The notes under the pieces: generated by a model
The model's database searches: none
Told to the model about the DNA's origin: nothing
Seen by the model: only the letters and a program-made list of their open reading frames with translations
Program-made: the position numbers and the translations under genes
Shown: positions 32,619-41,763 of the stretch, one piece after another
Layout: each line of letters begins with the position of its first letter
Position numbering within the stretch: the first letter of the stretch is position 1
NCBI GenBank assembly: GCA_963815935.1
Contig: CAWFIL010000001.1
Coordinates: 77,799 to 141,798, forward strand
Source of the DNA: JARIHD01 sp963815935
Lineage (GTDB): Bacteria > Patescibacteriota > Saccharimonadia > Saccharimonadales > UBA4665
DNA: 64,000 bases
Direction: 5' to 3'

Positions 32619-33342
32619 GTGGCTCAGCGAATACTGGCAGGGATTACTGCTGGCCATGAGCGGCATTGTGGCCTCTGTCTGGTTTGCAGCAACTGGCAAG
32701 CTCGACCTGTACATTCATCCGCGTTATATCTGGTTTACTACACTTATGAGCTGCTTGGCACTTGCCGTACTTGTACTAGAGTTTTGGCGACGGCCACAAC
32801 CTAAAAAGCACACAGCATCACAGCCTGTAGTGACGGTGGCTTTAAGTTGTGTGTGCTTAGTTGTTGGCGTAAGCTTACTCGTAACCAAGCCAGCGGCGCT
32901 CAGCAGTAGTACGGCCAATCAGCGGGGAATCAACGCAGCCTCGTTAGATCTGTCCGCGCAGACAAGCAATGTGGCCATTACCGCCGGCACGGACTACTCA
33001 CGCTTTAGCATCCGAGACTGGGCTTCGCTACTCGGTCAGTCCACGGGGCCTGAGCTCTTTGCTGGCAAGCAAGTGCACGTCATTGGATTTGTAAGCCCCG
33101 TGGACGGTAGCCCAAATATGTTTTATGTCTCAAGATTTGTGATTACCTGCTGTGCGATCGATGCCCGACCGATTGGAGTGCCAGTGTATTTGCCTGAATG
33201 GCAGTCCACATACAAGGACAACGAATGGGTGGAGGTAAGCGGCGTGTTCGCCAAGCACCCCAACACGGGCACGGCCGGAGTAGCCATTCAGCCAAACAGC
33301 ATCTCAAAAGTAAGCCAACCGAGCGATCCATATGGCGAATAA
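32608..33342 (+). CDS. TIGR03943/DUF1980-type permease partner
   Basis: This 244-residue protein has two or three spans at the N-terminus (about 8-75) and an external OB-like domain. The latter carries the phrase FVITCCAIDARPIGVPVYL near 170-188 and a VHVIGFVSPVDG strand, typical of the YcgQ family that works with DUF318 permeases. The Cys-Cys may bind metal. It overlaps both neighbours by about 11 bases, so the stoichiometry is probably coupled. Confidence 0.75.
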   Translation: MRFRWLSEYWQGLLLAMSGIVASVWFAATGKLDLYIHPRYIWFTTLMSCLALAVLVLEFWRRPQPKKHTASQPVVTVALSCVCLVVGVSLLVTKPAALSSSTANQRGINAASLDLSAQTSNVAITAGTDYSRFSIRDWASLLGQSTGPELFAGKQVHVIGFVSPVDGSPNMFYVSRFVITCCAIDARPIGVPVYLPEWQSTYKDNEWVEVSGVFAKHPNTGTAGVAIQPNSISKVSQPSDPYGE

Positions 33343-34642
33343 TTTTCAAGATTCATTTAGAACCAGGCTATTGCTACTCATGGGAGGCTTAGTGCTGCTA
33401 TGTCTTATATTACTTGGGCTCGGTAGCGCACAAGGGCCGCGAGTCCGTTTTAGCAACATAGGATCGCTAGACTTGGCGGGCGCGCCAAATCAACGCCTAC
33501 TTCTGCACACCAGTCAGGTCTTGGGGAGTATCACAAGCAAAGCGGTTAGCATATCGCCAAAGACACCCATCAGCGCCGTAGGCAACGGCGCCACGGTAGC
33601 GGTCTTATTCACTAAACCACTCGATAACAACACCGACTATACCATCACTATCAGGCCCAAACATATGCGCACGGTACAGTACCACTTTACGACAGCGCTC
33701 CCTACGCTCTACCTGGTACACCGGCCACGGGCAGATCAACTTGGAGACAAGATTATCGAGCATCAGTTGGGCACGGGCAAGGAGCGGACTGTATTTAGTG
33801 CAAAAAATATTACCGACTTTATCACACTCAATAACACTCTGATTGTGAGTACGCGCAACCAAGACTTTACCAACACAATATACAAAGTCGACATCCGTAG
33901 TGGCCGAAGCACAACATTACCCATGCCAACGTCGGGCACTGTCGCCCGACTCCAAAGTGCACCCAACCGGCTATCATATGGCCTGTGTTTTACGTCCAAA
34001 ACTACCAACTCAAAGTACAATAACACTCTGTACATCGGCTCGTTAAGCTCTGCGAAGCTTACTCTGGTAGAAGGCCTCGGTGGGCAACCGCTACAAACTG
34101 CCAATTGGCGGTTTGGGCCAGACAGCAATAGCATAATCTCGCAGCTATTTGACAACAGCACACTGCTGGGGAGTTTGGCGGCGGGCAGCACCCCAGTGCC
34201 GCTGGGGCAACTAGCACTGGGCGGCATCGAAGCCAGCGGCAAGCAGGCAATCTTCACCGATTCACAAGGCTTGCTATCGCTCGATATAGCAACCAACCGG
34301 CAGCACCGCCTGCCACAGCCAAATTACGGTAGCCAGTCGTTTCTTATAGATGCGACACCACTCAATAGCAGCGATGGCTACATACTACACGGTGAAGCAC
34401 AGGTGGCAGACCACTACATCGAGTACCTGGCAACTGGGCACGGGGCATCACAGCAGCGGCTGCTCACCACTAACAAGAATCAATCTGTGGCCGCTTTACA
34501 GGTCTCACCCAACGACGGTTATTTGGCGGCTGACATTTTGCAGACTGTTAACGGTAACAACACTCGGTTTACGCAGATCTTTAATCTGGCAACTCGCCGC
34601 TCCGCTACGCTCAAAGACCTTGGTTCTCCACATTGGCAATAG
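33332..34642 (+). CDS. Membrane-anchored beta-rich protein of the zinc operon
   Basis: This 436-residue protein has one N-terminal span (about 11-32, LLLLMGGLVLLCLILLGL). An Ig-like segment (about 40-125, with PLDNNTDYTITI) precedes a long region of repeated beta strands resembling a WD40/TolB-type propeller (GGIEASGKQAIFTDSQGLLSLD). It should face outward. No metal-binding cluster is evident. It is the last gene of the zinc operon and overlaps the previous gene. Function unknown; a surface sensor or assembly factor is a guess. Confidence 0.65.
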   Translation: MANNFQDSFRTRLLLLMGGLVLLCLILLGLGSAQGPRVRFSNIGSLDLAGAPNQRLLLHTSQVLGSITSKAVSISPKTPISAVGNGATVAVLFTKPLDNNTDYTITIRPKHMRTVQYHFTTALPTLYLVHRPRADQLGDKIIEHQLGTGKERTVFSAKNITDFITLNNTLIVSTRNQDFTNTIYKVDIRSGRSTTLPMPTSGTVARLQSAPNRLSYGLCFTSKTTNSKYNNTLYIGSLSSAKLTLVEGLGGQPLQTANWRFGPDSNSIISQLFDNSTLLGSLAAGSTPVPLGQLALGGIEASGKQAIFTDSQGLLSLDIATNRQHRLPQPNYGSQSFLIDATPLNSSDGYILHGEAQVADHYIEYLATGHGASQQRLLTTNKNQSVAALQVSPNDGYLAADILQTVNGNNTRFTQIFNLATRRSATLKDLGSPHWQ

Positions 34643-34715
34643 CTACTACATACTATTTTTACAGAAATATGTATTTGTGATATAGTAATACTTATTCTCA
34701 AGGTAGCGTGAACCC

Positions 34716-36059
34716 ATGGCCACAAGTCAGATACTTTTCTGGATCCTAACTATCGTTGGAATGATTAACTTCATCCACCTCGGTCTGTACGTAGTTGGCG
34801 CTAACATCTACGATATTCGCGCCATGTTTCGCAAGCGCGCCGACAAAAAGGCAAGCAAGAGCGCATTTAACCCCTTGTTGACTGTGCTTGTTCCAGCCCA
34901 CAACGAAGAGACGGGCATTATCCGCACCATCGAAACTGTCAGCCAAAGCAGCTACAAAAATATCGCCATTGTAGTAATCGACGATGCCTCGTCCGACAAA
35001 ACCTCCAAGCTTGTTCGCGAGTATATTACGGCCCATTCCAAAAAGACTACGTCGCGCTTGGTCAGCCGTGACGGACGCACCGTTCGTGAGTATTTTAGGC
35101 CCAAAAGTGGGCTGCCGCCGATTTGCCTACTAACCCGCCCAGTCAATAGCGGCAAGGCAGCTGGGCTTAACTACGCACTTCGCCATGCCGTGAAGGGCGG
35201 GCTGACCATGACGCTCGACGCCGACTCGATGCTCAACCATGACGCTATCGAAAACGCCGTGCGCTACTTTCGCGATCCGCGTACCGTTGGCGTCGCCGCC
35301 AACGTCAAAATTATGGAACAACACAGTGTGCTGGGCATGCTCCAGAAATTTGAACACATGATCGGGTACCGTTCCAAAAAATTCTACGCCATCACCAACT
35401 CCGAGTTTATTGTTGGCGGCGTAGCCTCGACCTATCGTTACGAAACGCTCAAACAAGTTGACTTTTACGACACCGACACTTCGACCGAAGACATTGGGCT
35501 CAGTATGAAAATTGTCGCTCAGGGCAACCGCGATCAGCGCATTGTGTATGCCGCTGACGTAGTAGCTAGCACCGAGGGGGTACAAACTTTTCGAGCCCTG
35601 CTGCGCCAACGCTACCGCTGGAAGATGGGCAGCCTGCAAAACTTACTCAAATACCGCGAGCTGGCGGGCAACACCAGCCAACGCTACAGCAAAGCACTGA
35701 CGTTCTACCGCATCCCAATGGCCTTCTTGAGCGAGCTTATCTTGATGATCCAGCCGTTCCTGCTGGCGTATCTGCTAGGTGCGTCACTCGTGCATCATAC
35801 GCTCGGCCTGTGGGCGGGTGGCTACCTGACAATTACGCTCTATGTAATGATGACTATCTGGCCGGACGAGCACCACACTGCATGGCAAAAATTAGTGCTT
35901 AGTCTATACGCCCCATTCATGTATTTTTGCTTCTTTATTATGGACGCAGTGCAGGTAAATGCTATCTTTCGATGCTTATTCAATATGAGGCAGTTGACCG
36001 ATCGCTCAGGGCAACATACCACGTGGGTATCTCCCGAACGCGCCGCTAGTGCTGCTTAA
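34716..36059 (+). CDS. PgaC/IcaA-like processive glycosyltransferase (GT2)
   Basis: This 447-residue membrane glycosyltransferase has an N-terminal span (about 5-27) and a GT-A domain: TVLVPAHNEETG near 52, substrate Asp in VVIDDASSD, metal-binding DAD near 168, TED near 257 and the processive RQRYRW near 296. Several C-terminal spans follow. This motif set fits enzymes that build and export poly-beta-1,6-GlcNAc or related polymers. The secreted deacetylase encoded just downstream supports an exopolysaccharide of that type. Confidence 0.85.
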   Translation: MATSQILFWILTIVGMINFIHLGLYVVGANIYDIRAMFRKRADKKASKSAFNPLLTVLVPAHNEETGIIRTIETVSQSSYKNIAIVVIDDASSDKTSKLVREYITAHSKKTTSRLVSRDGRTVREYFRPKSGLPPICLLTRPVNSGKAAGLNYALRHAVKGGLTMTLDADSMLNHDAIENAVRYFRDPRTVGVAANVKIMEQHSVLGMLQKFEHMIGYRSKKFYAITNSEFIVGGVASTYRYETLKQVDFYDTDTSTEDIGLSMKIVAQGNRDQRIVYAADVVASTEGVQTFRALLRQRYRWKMGSLQNLLKYRELAGNTSQRYSKALTFYRIPMAFLSELILMIQPFLLAYLLGASLVHHTLGLWAGGYLTITLYVMMTIWPDEHHTAWQKLVLSLYAPFMYFCFFIMDAVQVNAIFRCLFNMRQLTDRSGQHTTWVSPERAASAA

Positions 36060-36088
36060 ACCACATTTTTTATGGTTGTGTTTAGTTG

Positions 36089-36097
36089 TGGTATAAT
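36089..36097 (+). promoter_or_regulatory. Extended -10 promoter of the deacetylase gene
   Basis: TGGTATAAT is a perfect extended -10, followed by a leader of about 50 bases with TAAGGAG at ideal spacing before ATG 36153. This gene is therefore initiated in the classical way. Confidence 0.65.
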
Positions 36098-36152
36098 TCG
36101 CAACTGTAGTACTGCTGCACAATGCCAGTGACTGTAACCTAAGGAGCCGCGT

Positions 36153-38432
36153 ATGAAAGTCCCACATATACTACAAAAACCAAAATCTTTGGTAGCAATA
36201 ACTGGGTCAAGTCTCCTACTGGGTACCATGTTATTCCCGCTACAAGCATTTGCGACAGTTTCGCAGCCTGCCGCTGCAGCTAATATTTCATTTACGTTCG
36301 ATGACGGTCTGAACAGTGCACTCACGCAGGCCGCTCCGGCACTGGCAGCCCATGGGCTGACTGGCACCGACTATGTCATTACTGGTTGCGTCGGCATGAC
36401 TACCGCGCCTAATACCTGCGCTGCCGACAACGATATGACTTACATGACGTGGGATCAGGTCACGCAACTCCAAAACACCTATGGATGGGAGATCGGCGGC
36501 CATACTGTCAGCCACCCGCAGCTGGCCACCGACAAGCTCACCGCCGCACAGCTAACTGCCGAGATTGCTGGCAGCAAGCAAGCGCTCGTAGCTCATGGCT
36601 TTGCAGCGCCCGACTTTGCTACGCCCTATGGCGACTACAACAACCAGGTATTGGCCGAGATCGCCAAGTCGTACTCATCACACCGCGGCTTTTGGGATGT
36701 GAGCAACAATGTGTGGCCGTTTAACGACTACCTTATCAACGACATGCAGGTACAAGCCGGTGTGACTGTTGCGCAGGTAGAAGCCAAGATCGACGCAGCC
36801 ATTGCCAACAAACAATGGCTGGTTTTGACGTTCCACGAAATCCGACCAAAGGCCAGCACCAACCCGCAAGATTACCAATACAACACAGCCGACCTAGACG
36901 CGATTGCCGCCTACGTACAAGCCAAGAAGGCCGCTGGGCTCATTAACCCAGTTAACGTCAAAGATGGCCTGCCAAACAGTACAACCAATTTGCTAACCAA
37001 TGGCGGCTTTGATACTGGCATCAGCGGCGGCTGGTCAACCGATCAACCATCGGTCGTCTCGCAAGACACCGCCAACAATGGCAGCTACGTCGCTGGCAGC
37101 ACGACTGGCCCGACCAACTCAGTTAAACTTGCCCCCACGGCTACGACCGGCGGCCATTTGTACTCACCAAAAGTAGCCGTTGATAGCACCAAAACCTACA
37201 TGCTCAAAAGCTTTTTGAACCTGACCGCCCGCACCAGTGGAGAAATGGGGTACTACATTGACGAGTACGATGCCAACGGCAACTGGGTGAGCGGCAAGTG
37301 GGTCAAGGCCGAGACCACTCCATTTGTTAAAGAAGAAAGCTTTACATACACACCAAGCTCGGCCAATGTTAAGCAAGCCGGCCTGCAAGTATACGCCGAT
37401 GCCAACTCGGGTATTACCGCGTATGTAGACAACTTTCAGTGGTACCCATTGGTAGAGGATTCAACTACAACGCCGCCGACTGGCACAGACGTAATGACCA
37501 ATGGCACATTCGATGCCGGGATTAGCGCCGGTTGGACCACCAACAACACTGCTGCATTTACCGCCGATGCCACCAACAATGGCAGCCCGGCCAACCCAGT
37601 AAACTCAGTTAAACTAACTGCGCCTACCGCCAGTAACGCCTCACTATTTGCGCCGCAGGTGGGCGTAGACAGTACCGCTACCTACACGATCAAGACGTTC
37701 CTACGCTTGCTCACCCTCACCAGTGGCGAACTAGGCTACTACGTTGACGAGTACGATGCCAATGGCGCTTGGATCAGCGGCAAGTACCTAGCCGGCCAGC
37801 GCAGCACCATTACTGGTGACGTAACGCTTAGCTATACGCCAAGCTCTAGCAACGTAAAAAAGGCCGGGCTACAGATCATCTTGGTAGGCAACTCGGGCAT
37901 TACTGGCTACCTCGATAACGTGCAGTGGATCGTTCCTGGTGGCAGCACACCTCCGCCAGATCCCACGCCAACGCCAACGACTACCGTTATAAGCGAAAAC
38001 TTCTCTACCGGCATGCCAGCTGGCTGGACAACCGACAGCACCGCCATTACGGCCGACGCCAACAACAATGGTGCAGCCGACGAGCCGCAACACTCCATTA
38101 AGTTCGTTGCCGACGCGACCAAAAGCATCCACTTGTTTGCGCCGCAGGTAGCCGTTACTAGCGCCAAAACCTACACCGTATCGGCCTTCGTGAACGTTGC
38201 CGCCTACACATCGGGCGAAGTGGCCTTTTACATGGACGAATACGACGCCACAGGCAACTGGGTGAGCGGCAAGTATATCACCGGCATTCGTGCCGCTGGC
38301 AGCCAAACCGTAACCTTTAGCTACACACCCACCTCGGCTACCGTTGCCAAGACAAGTCTGCAGGTAATAGTTACCGCTGGTTCAGGCATTACCGCCTACC
38401 TCGACAGCGTAACAATGACTACGCCAGCCTAG
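36153..38432 (+). CDS. Secreted polysaccharide deacetylase with three C-terminal repeats
   Basis: This 759-residue secreted enzyme has an N-terminal signal segment (about 10-38, ending QAFATVS). A NodB-type deacetylase domain follows at about 45-270: TFDDG near 48-52 (catalytic Asp and metal Asp), HTVSHP near 117-122 (metal His pair), TPYGDYN near 150, and LTFHEIRP near 228. Three similar beta-sandwich repeats of about 150 residues begin near 280, 447 and 612 (NGGFDTGIS, NGTFDAGIS, ENFSTGMP), each with YVDEYDANG-like strands; they probably bind carbohydrate. It should remove acetyl groups from GlcNAc polymers outside the cell. Confidence 0.88.
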   Translation: MKVPHILQKPKSLVAITGSSLLLGTMLFPLQAFATVSQPAAAANISFTFDDGLNSALTQAAPALAAHGLTGTDYVITGCVGMTTAPNTCAADNDMTYMTWDQVTQLQNTYGWEIGGHTVSHPQLATDKLTAAQLTAEIAGSKQALVAHGFAAPDFATPYGDYNNQVLAEIAKSYSSHRGFWDVSNNVWPFNDYLINDMQVQAGVTVAQVEAKIDAAIANKQWLVLTFHEIRPKASTNPQDYQYNTADLDAIAAYVQAKKAAGLINPVNVKDGLPNSTTNLLTNGGFDTGISGGWSTDQPSVVSQDTANNGSYVAGSTTGPTNSVKLAPTATTGGHLYSPKVAVDSTKTYMLKSFLNLTARTSGEMGYYIDEYDANGNWVSGKWVKAETTPFVKEESFTYTPSSANVKQAGLQVYADANSGITAYVDNFQWYPLVEDSTTTPPTGTDVMTNGTFDAGISAGWTTNNTAAFTADATNNGSPANPVNSVKLTAPTASNASLFAPQVGVDSTATYTIKTFLRLLTLTSGELGYYVDEYDANGAWISGKYLAGQRSTITGDVTLSYTPSSSNVKKAGLQIILVGNSGITGYLDNVQWIVPGGSTPPPDPTPTPTTTVISENFSTGMPAGWTTDSTAITADANNNGAADEPQHSIKFVADATKSIHLFAPQVAVTSAKTYTVSAFVNVAAYTSGEVAFYMDEYDATGNWVSGKYITGIRAAGSQTVTFSYTPTSATVAKTSLQVIVTAGSGITAYLDSVTMTTPA

Positions 38433-38451
38433 CTCAAAAGGCTCGCAATGC

Positions 38452-38485
38452 AAAAAGCCACCCTCCACAGAAGGTGGCTTTTTTG
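38452..38485. terminator. Bidirectional intrinsic terminator
   Basis: AAAAAGCCACC (38452-38462) pairs with GGTGGCTTTTTTG (38473-38485). The A run and T run make it work on both strands, ending the deacetylase gene and the convergent inositol-phosphate synthase gene. Confidence 0.88.
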
Positions 38486-38498
38486 TTAGGCGCCAATG

Positions 38499-39599
38499 TT
38501 AGTGTTGGCCGTATTTTTTGATAAACTTCTCAACGAGTTCACGCGCTGTGCGATCTTCGATCTGCTTAGGTGGATGCTTCTGAAAGTAGGCAGCTGGCTC
38601 GATGACCGGGCCGGACAGCTTATTGTCTAGCGCTAGCTTGAGGCAGCGGATCGAGTCAATGGCCACACCTGCCGAGTTGGGCGAATCTTCAACCGACAGG
38701 CGCAGCTCCAGATTCATGGGCACGTCACCAAAGTGCTTACTCTCAATACGCAAAAAGCAAATTTTGTTATCCTTTTGCCAAGGCACATAGTCGGACGGGC
38801 CAACGTGAATATCATCATCGGCAATCGTTTGGCCACGGGCCTCAATTTGCGAACGGACTGCTTCGGTCTTAGAAATCTTTTTACTAACCAGACGTTCACG
38901 CTCGAGCATGTTTAGAAAGTCAGTGTTGCCGCCAGTATTTAGCTGGTAAGTACGCTCAATCTTCATGCCACGGTCCAGGAACAGATTGACTAGCGTGCGG
39001 TGCGTGATTGTGGCGCCAACCTGCGCTTTGATGTCGTCGCCAATAATCGGCAGGCCAGCATCCTTGAACTTCTTGGCCCATTTTTTGTTTGAGGCCAAGA
39101 ATACGGGGATGCAGTTTACAAAGCCGCAGCCAGCATCAATTGCCGCCTGAGCATAAAACTCAGTAGCTTGTTGCGAGCCAACAGGCAAGTAGTTGATGAC
39201 TGCGTCAGCCTTGCAGTCTTTGAGCACTTGCACTACGTCGACGGCGACTTTTCCTTGTTCTACTGGCACCAATTTGGCAGTGTACTTATTAACACCGTCG
39301 AGCAACGGCCCTCGCGACACCTTTACGCCCAAGTGGGGGACTTCGGCAAACGTGACAGTGTTGTTTGGGGCGGCGTAGATGGCCTCGGCCACGTCTTTGC
39401 CAACCTTATTACTATTAACATCAAACGCCGCTACAACCTCGATGTCACGGATGTGATAGCCGCCAAAGTTAACGTGCATAACGCCCGGGACAAACTCGTT
39501 ATCCTTGGCATTACGATAATAATAAATACCCTGTACGAGCGACGAAGCGCAGTTGCCCACGCCCACAATCGCTACGCGAATCTTTTTGTGCTGTGCCAT
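38499..39599 (-). CDS. ino1: Inositol-3-phosphate synthase
   Basis: This 366-residue enzyme converts glucose 6-phosphate to 1D-myo-inositol 3-phosphate using NAD. It has the N-terminal NAD motif VAIVGVGNCASSLVQG, the family segment INYLPVGSQQATEFYAQ near 140, and GDDIKAQVGATITHRTL and LNTGGNTDFLNM near 200-235. Length and motifs match the short actinobacterial/archaeal type. The start is set at ATG 39599 after GGAGGAG; a longer frame to 39620 lacks such a site. Inositol could feed phosphatidylinositol or a surface glycan. It is divergent from a LysR gene. Confidence 0.92.
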   Translation of the reverse strand: MAQHKKIRVAIVGVGNCASSLVQGIYYYRNAKDNEFVPGVMHVNFGGYHIRDIEVVAAFDVNSNKVGKDVAEAIYAAPNNTVTFAEVPHLGVKVSRGPLLDGVNKYTAKLVPVEQGKVAVDVVQVLKDCKADAVINYLPVGSQQATEFYAQAAIDAGCGFVNCIPVFLASNKKWAKKFKDAGLPIIGDDIKAQVGATITHRTLVNLFLDRGMKIERTYQLNTGGNTDFLNMLERERLVSKKISKTEAVRSQIEARGQTIADDDIHVGPSDYVPWQKDNKICFLRIESKHFGDVPMNLELRLSVEDSPNSAGVAIDSIRCLKLALDNKLSGPVIEPAAYFQKHPPKQIEDRTARELVEKFIKKYGQH

Positions 39600-39655
39600 T
39601 GCAGTACTACTCCTCCACAAACTTAGCTGTCTTGTCCCTCATCATAAAAGCCGTT

Positions 39656-39676
39656 ACTATAAGTTACAAATATAGT
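39656..39676. promoter_or_regulatory. Candidate LysR-type operator
   Basis: ACTATA-N9-TATAGT is a perfect dyad containing a T-N11-A core, in the gap between ino1 and the divergent LysR gene. Its left arm overlaps the minus-strand TATAGT-like -10 region of ino1. Confidence 0.5.
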
Positions 39677-39703
39677 TATTTTATGGTTGTATAATATTTA
39701 GTT

Positions 39704-40606
39704 ATGGAAGACCGACTGTACAAGTTTGCGCACCTCGTGGATGCTGGCAGTTATACCAAAGCTGCCGAGCTGATGCACATCTCGCAGCCAGCACTGACAG
39801 CCGCAGTCAAAAAGCTAGAGCGCGAGTTGCAGGCCGAGTTGTTGATACGAGGCAATCGGACCTTTTGCTTAACCGAAGCAGGGCACCTAGCCTACCAAAC
39901 CGCCAAAGATATGAGCGTGCAAGCAAGCAATCTGCGAACCCAACTCGCCGGGGCCAGCAAGAGCAAGCCAACGCTACGCCTCGGTCTGATCGACGGCATG
40001 GCCGATTTGTTATTCGTCCACGGCCAAAGCCTGCCACATCTAGAACAAAGCGCCCGGCTAGCATTGACCGTAGACAATAGCGACCGGCTGGTTCAGCTGG
40101 TGGAGCGCGACACGCTCGACCTGGCACTAGCAGCCAAACCAAACAGCCTCCCAAGGGCGCTACAAGCAGTCGAGCTAGGCGAGGAACCGTTAGTCGTTGT
40201 GACACATAGCTCAAGGACCGCTATCGCACGAGCGCAGCTTTCGCAAGGCGAGCTGCGCGACTTTTTGGCATATAATCGCACCTCTCATACCCATGGCCTT
40301 ATTTCAATGTTTTTGCAAGGCGCCAAGATCACGCCAGAATATACCTTTTACTCTACGAGTCCGGGAATAATGCTGGAGCTGATACTCGCAGGCAAGGGCA
40401 CGGCGGCTCTGCCGTACCTACTCATCGAAGAGCATCTTGCTAACGGCACGCTTGCACGTCTGCAAACGCCGGCGGGCAGTATCATTCCTCGCAGTATTAT
40501 TGCCACCTTTCGGAAGGGCAAAGTCCTGCCCAACGTCGCTACGGAGTTACTAGCGGCAGCACAAGGTCAGCTTAGCAGTATGCAGGCGCGAGCGAACAAA
40601 GCCTAG
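39704..40606 (+). CDS. LysR-family transcriptional regulator
   Basis: This 300-residue LTTR has an N-terminal winged helix (YTKAAELMHISQPALTAAVKKLE, residues about 17-40) and a two-lobed ligand domain from about 85. TATAAT (39690-39695) ends eight bases before the ATG, giving an almost leaderless mRNA. By family habit it may control the divergent ino1 gene through the dyad between them. The effector is unknown. Confidence 0.88.
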   Translation: MEDRLYKFAHLVDAGSYTKAAELMHISQPALTAAVKKLERELQAELLIRGNRTFCLTEAGHLAYQTAKDMSVQASNLRTQLAGASKSKPTLRLGLIDGMADLLFVHGQSLPHLEQSARLALTVDNSDRLVQLVERDTLDLALAAKPNSLPRALQAVELGEEPLVVVTHSSRTAIARAQLSQGELRDFLAYNRTSHTHGLISMFLQGAKITPEYTFYSTSPGIMLELILAGKGTAALPYLLIEEHLANGTLARLQTPAGSIIPRSIIATFRKGKVLPNVATELLAAAQGQLSSMQARANKA

Positions 40607-40682
40607 GGAGCAGGGCCACACTAGACATATCACACATAAGCAACTATGCTACACGTATATAATTTTTGGGGCCAGAACGTAT

Positions 40683-41720
40683 ATGCAGCTTCGACCAACA
40701 GTCGATATCTTTCCAAATTATCCGCTTGCAGAACTGCATGCTCACCTGGGCACGTCTATTGATCCTGCTATTTTATGGCAAATCGCCCATTCTTCTGGCA
40801 TCAAATTGCCCCAAGCCGAATATCGTGACTTCTGCGATTTCGTCACGCTCTCACCCTCTCGACCAATGGCGCTGGACGACTACTTCCGTAAGGTATACCA
40901 CCCCATCCTCGACAAGCTCAGCTCTGGCACGCATGCCGTAGAGGCAGCCACGTATCACACTATGAGCGGCGCCTACCGCGCCAACGGCATTACCCTCGTC
41001 GAGCTACGCACCAACCCCATGAAGCACAACCAGCACGCCGAGGTCGATCTTGACCACCTGACCATGGCCATGATCCGCGGCATGGAACGGGCCTTGCTAG
41101 AGCACAAAAAACTATCCGCAGGCATTATCTATTGCATTGCCCGCGAGTTCAACGTGGAACAGAACACTACGATTATCGAAAAAGCTATTAAGTATCGCAA
41201 GCGAGGCATTGTGGGCATCGACGTTGCCGGCCCTGCTACCGATGGATTCCGACTAAAAGACTACGTTGCCATTTTTCAGAAAGCCCGCGGCATGGGGCTC
41301 AAAGTAACCGTGCACTCCGGCGAAGTCCATGCCGCCAACGACATTTGGGAGGCGCTCGAATACTTGCAACCGCAGCGTATTGGCCATGGCATCCTGGCAG
41401 CCTACGATAAACCACTCATGCAGGAACTCGCCAGACGAAAGGTAGTACTAGAAGTCTGCCCAATGTCCAACCTTGCCACCAAAGCAGTAGAAAACATGGA
41501 CGAAATGAAGTTTATTCTGCGCACCTTTATCGAAAATAACGTGCCGTTCTGCATCAATACCGACTGGCCAGAAGTCATTGAAGGCTGCCGTTTGCCCGTA
41601 CAATACAAACTATTGCGCGACAACAATTTACTGACCGAGCAAGAGCTCAAAAAATGCACACGCACCGCGTTTGCCGCTTCGTTCGTGCCCAAACAGGGCG
41701 GCCTTGACGCCTACTTATAA
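40683..41720 (+). CDS. Adenosine deaminase-family protein
   Basis: This 345-residue amidohydrolase has the Zn motif ELHAHLG (His19, His21), VHSGE near 210 (metal His and catalytic Glu), RIGHGI near 233 and NTDWPEV near 291. The last replaces the usual NTDDP but keeps the metal Asp. It should deaminate adenosine or a related aminopurine in the cytosol for purine salvage, which suits an organism with reduced nucleotide synthesis. A TATAAT lies about 25 bases upstream. Confidence 0.88.
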   Translation: MQLRPTVDIFPNYPLAELHAHLGTSIDPAILWQIAHSSGIKLPQAEYRDFCDFVTLSPSRPMALDDYFRKVYHPILDKLSSGTHAVEAATYHTMSGAYRANGITLVELRTNPMKHNQHAEVDLDHLTMAMIRGMERALLEHKKLSAGIIYCIAREFNVEQNTTIIEKAIKYRKRGIVGIDVAGPATDGFRLKDYVAIFQKARGMGLKVTVHSGEVHAANDIWEALEYLQPQRIGHGILAAYDKPLMQELARRKVVLEVCPMSNLATKAVENMDEMKFILRTFIENNVPFCINTDWPEVIEGCRLPVQYKLLRDNNLLTEQELKKCTRTAFAASFVPKQGGLDAYL

Positions 41721-41763
41721 ATATTAGTTGCCAGTATATGCGTAATCAGCTACGCTAAAATGC

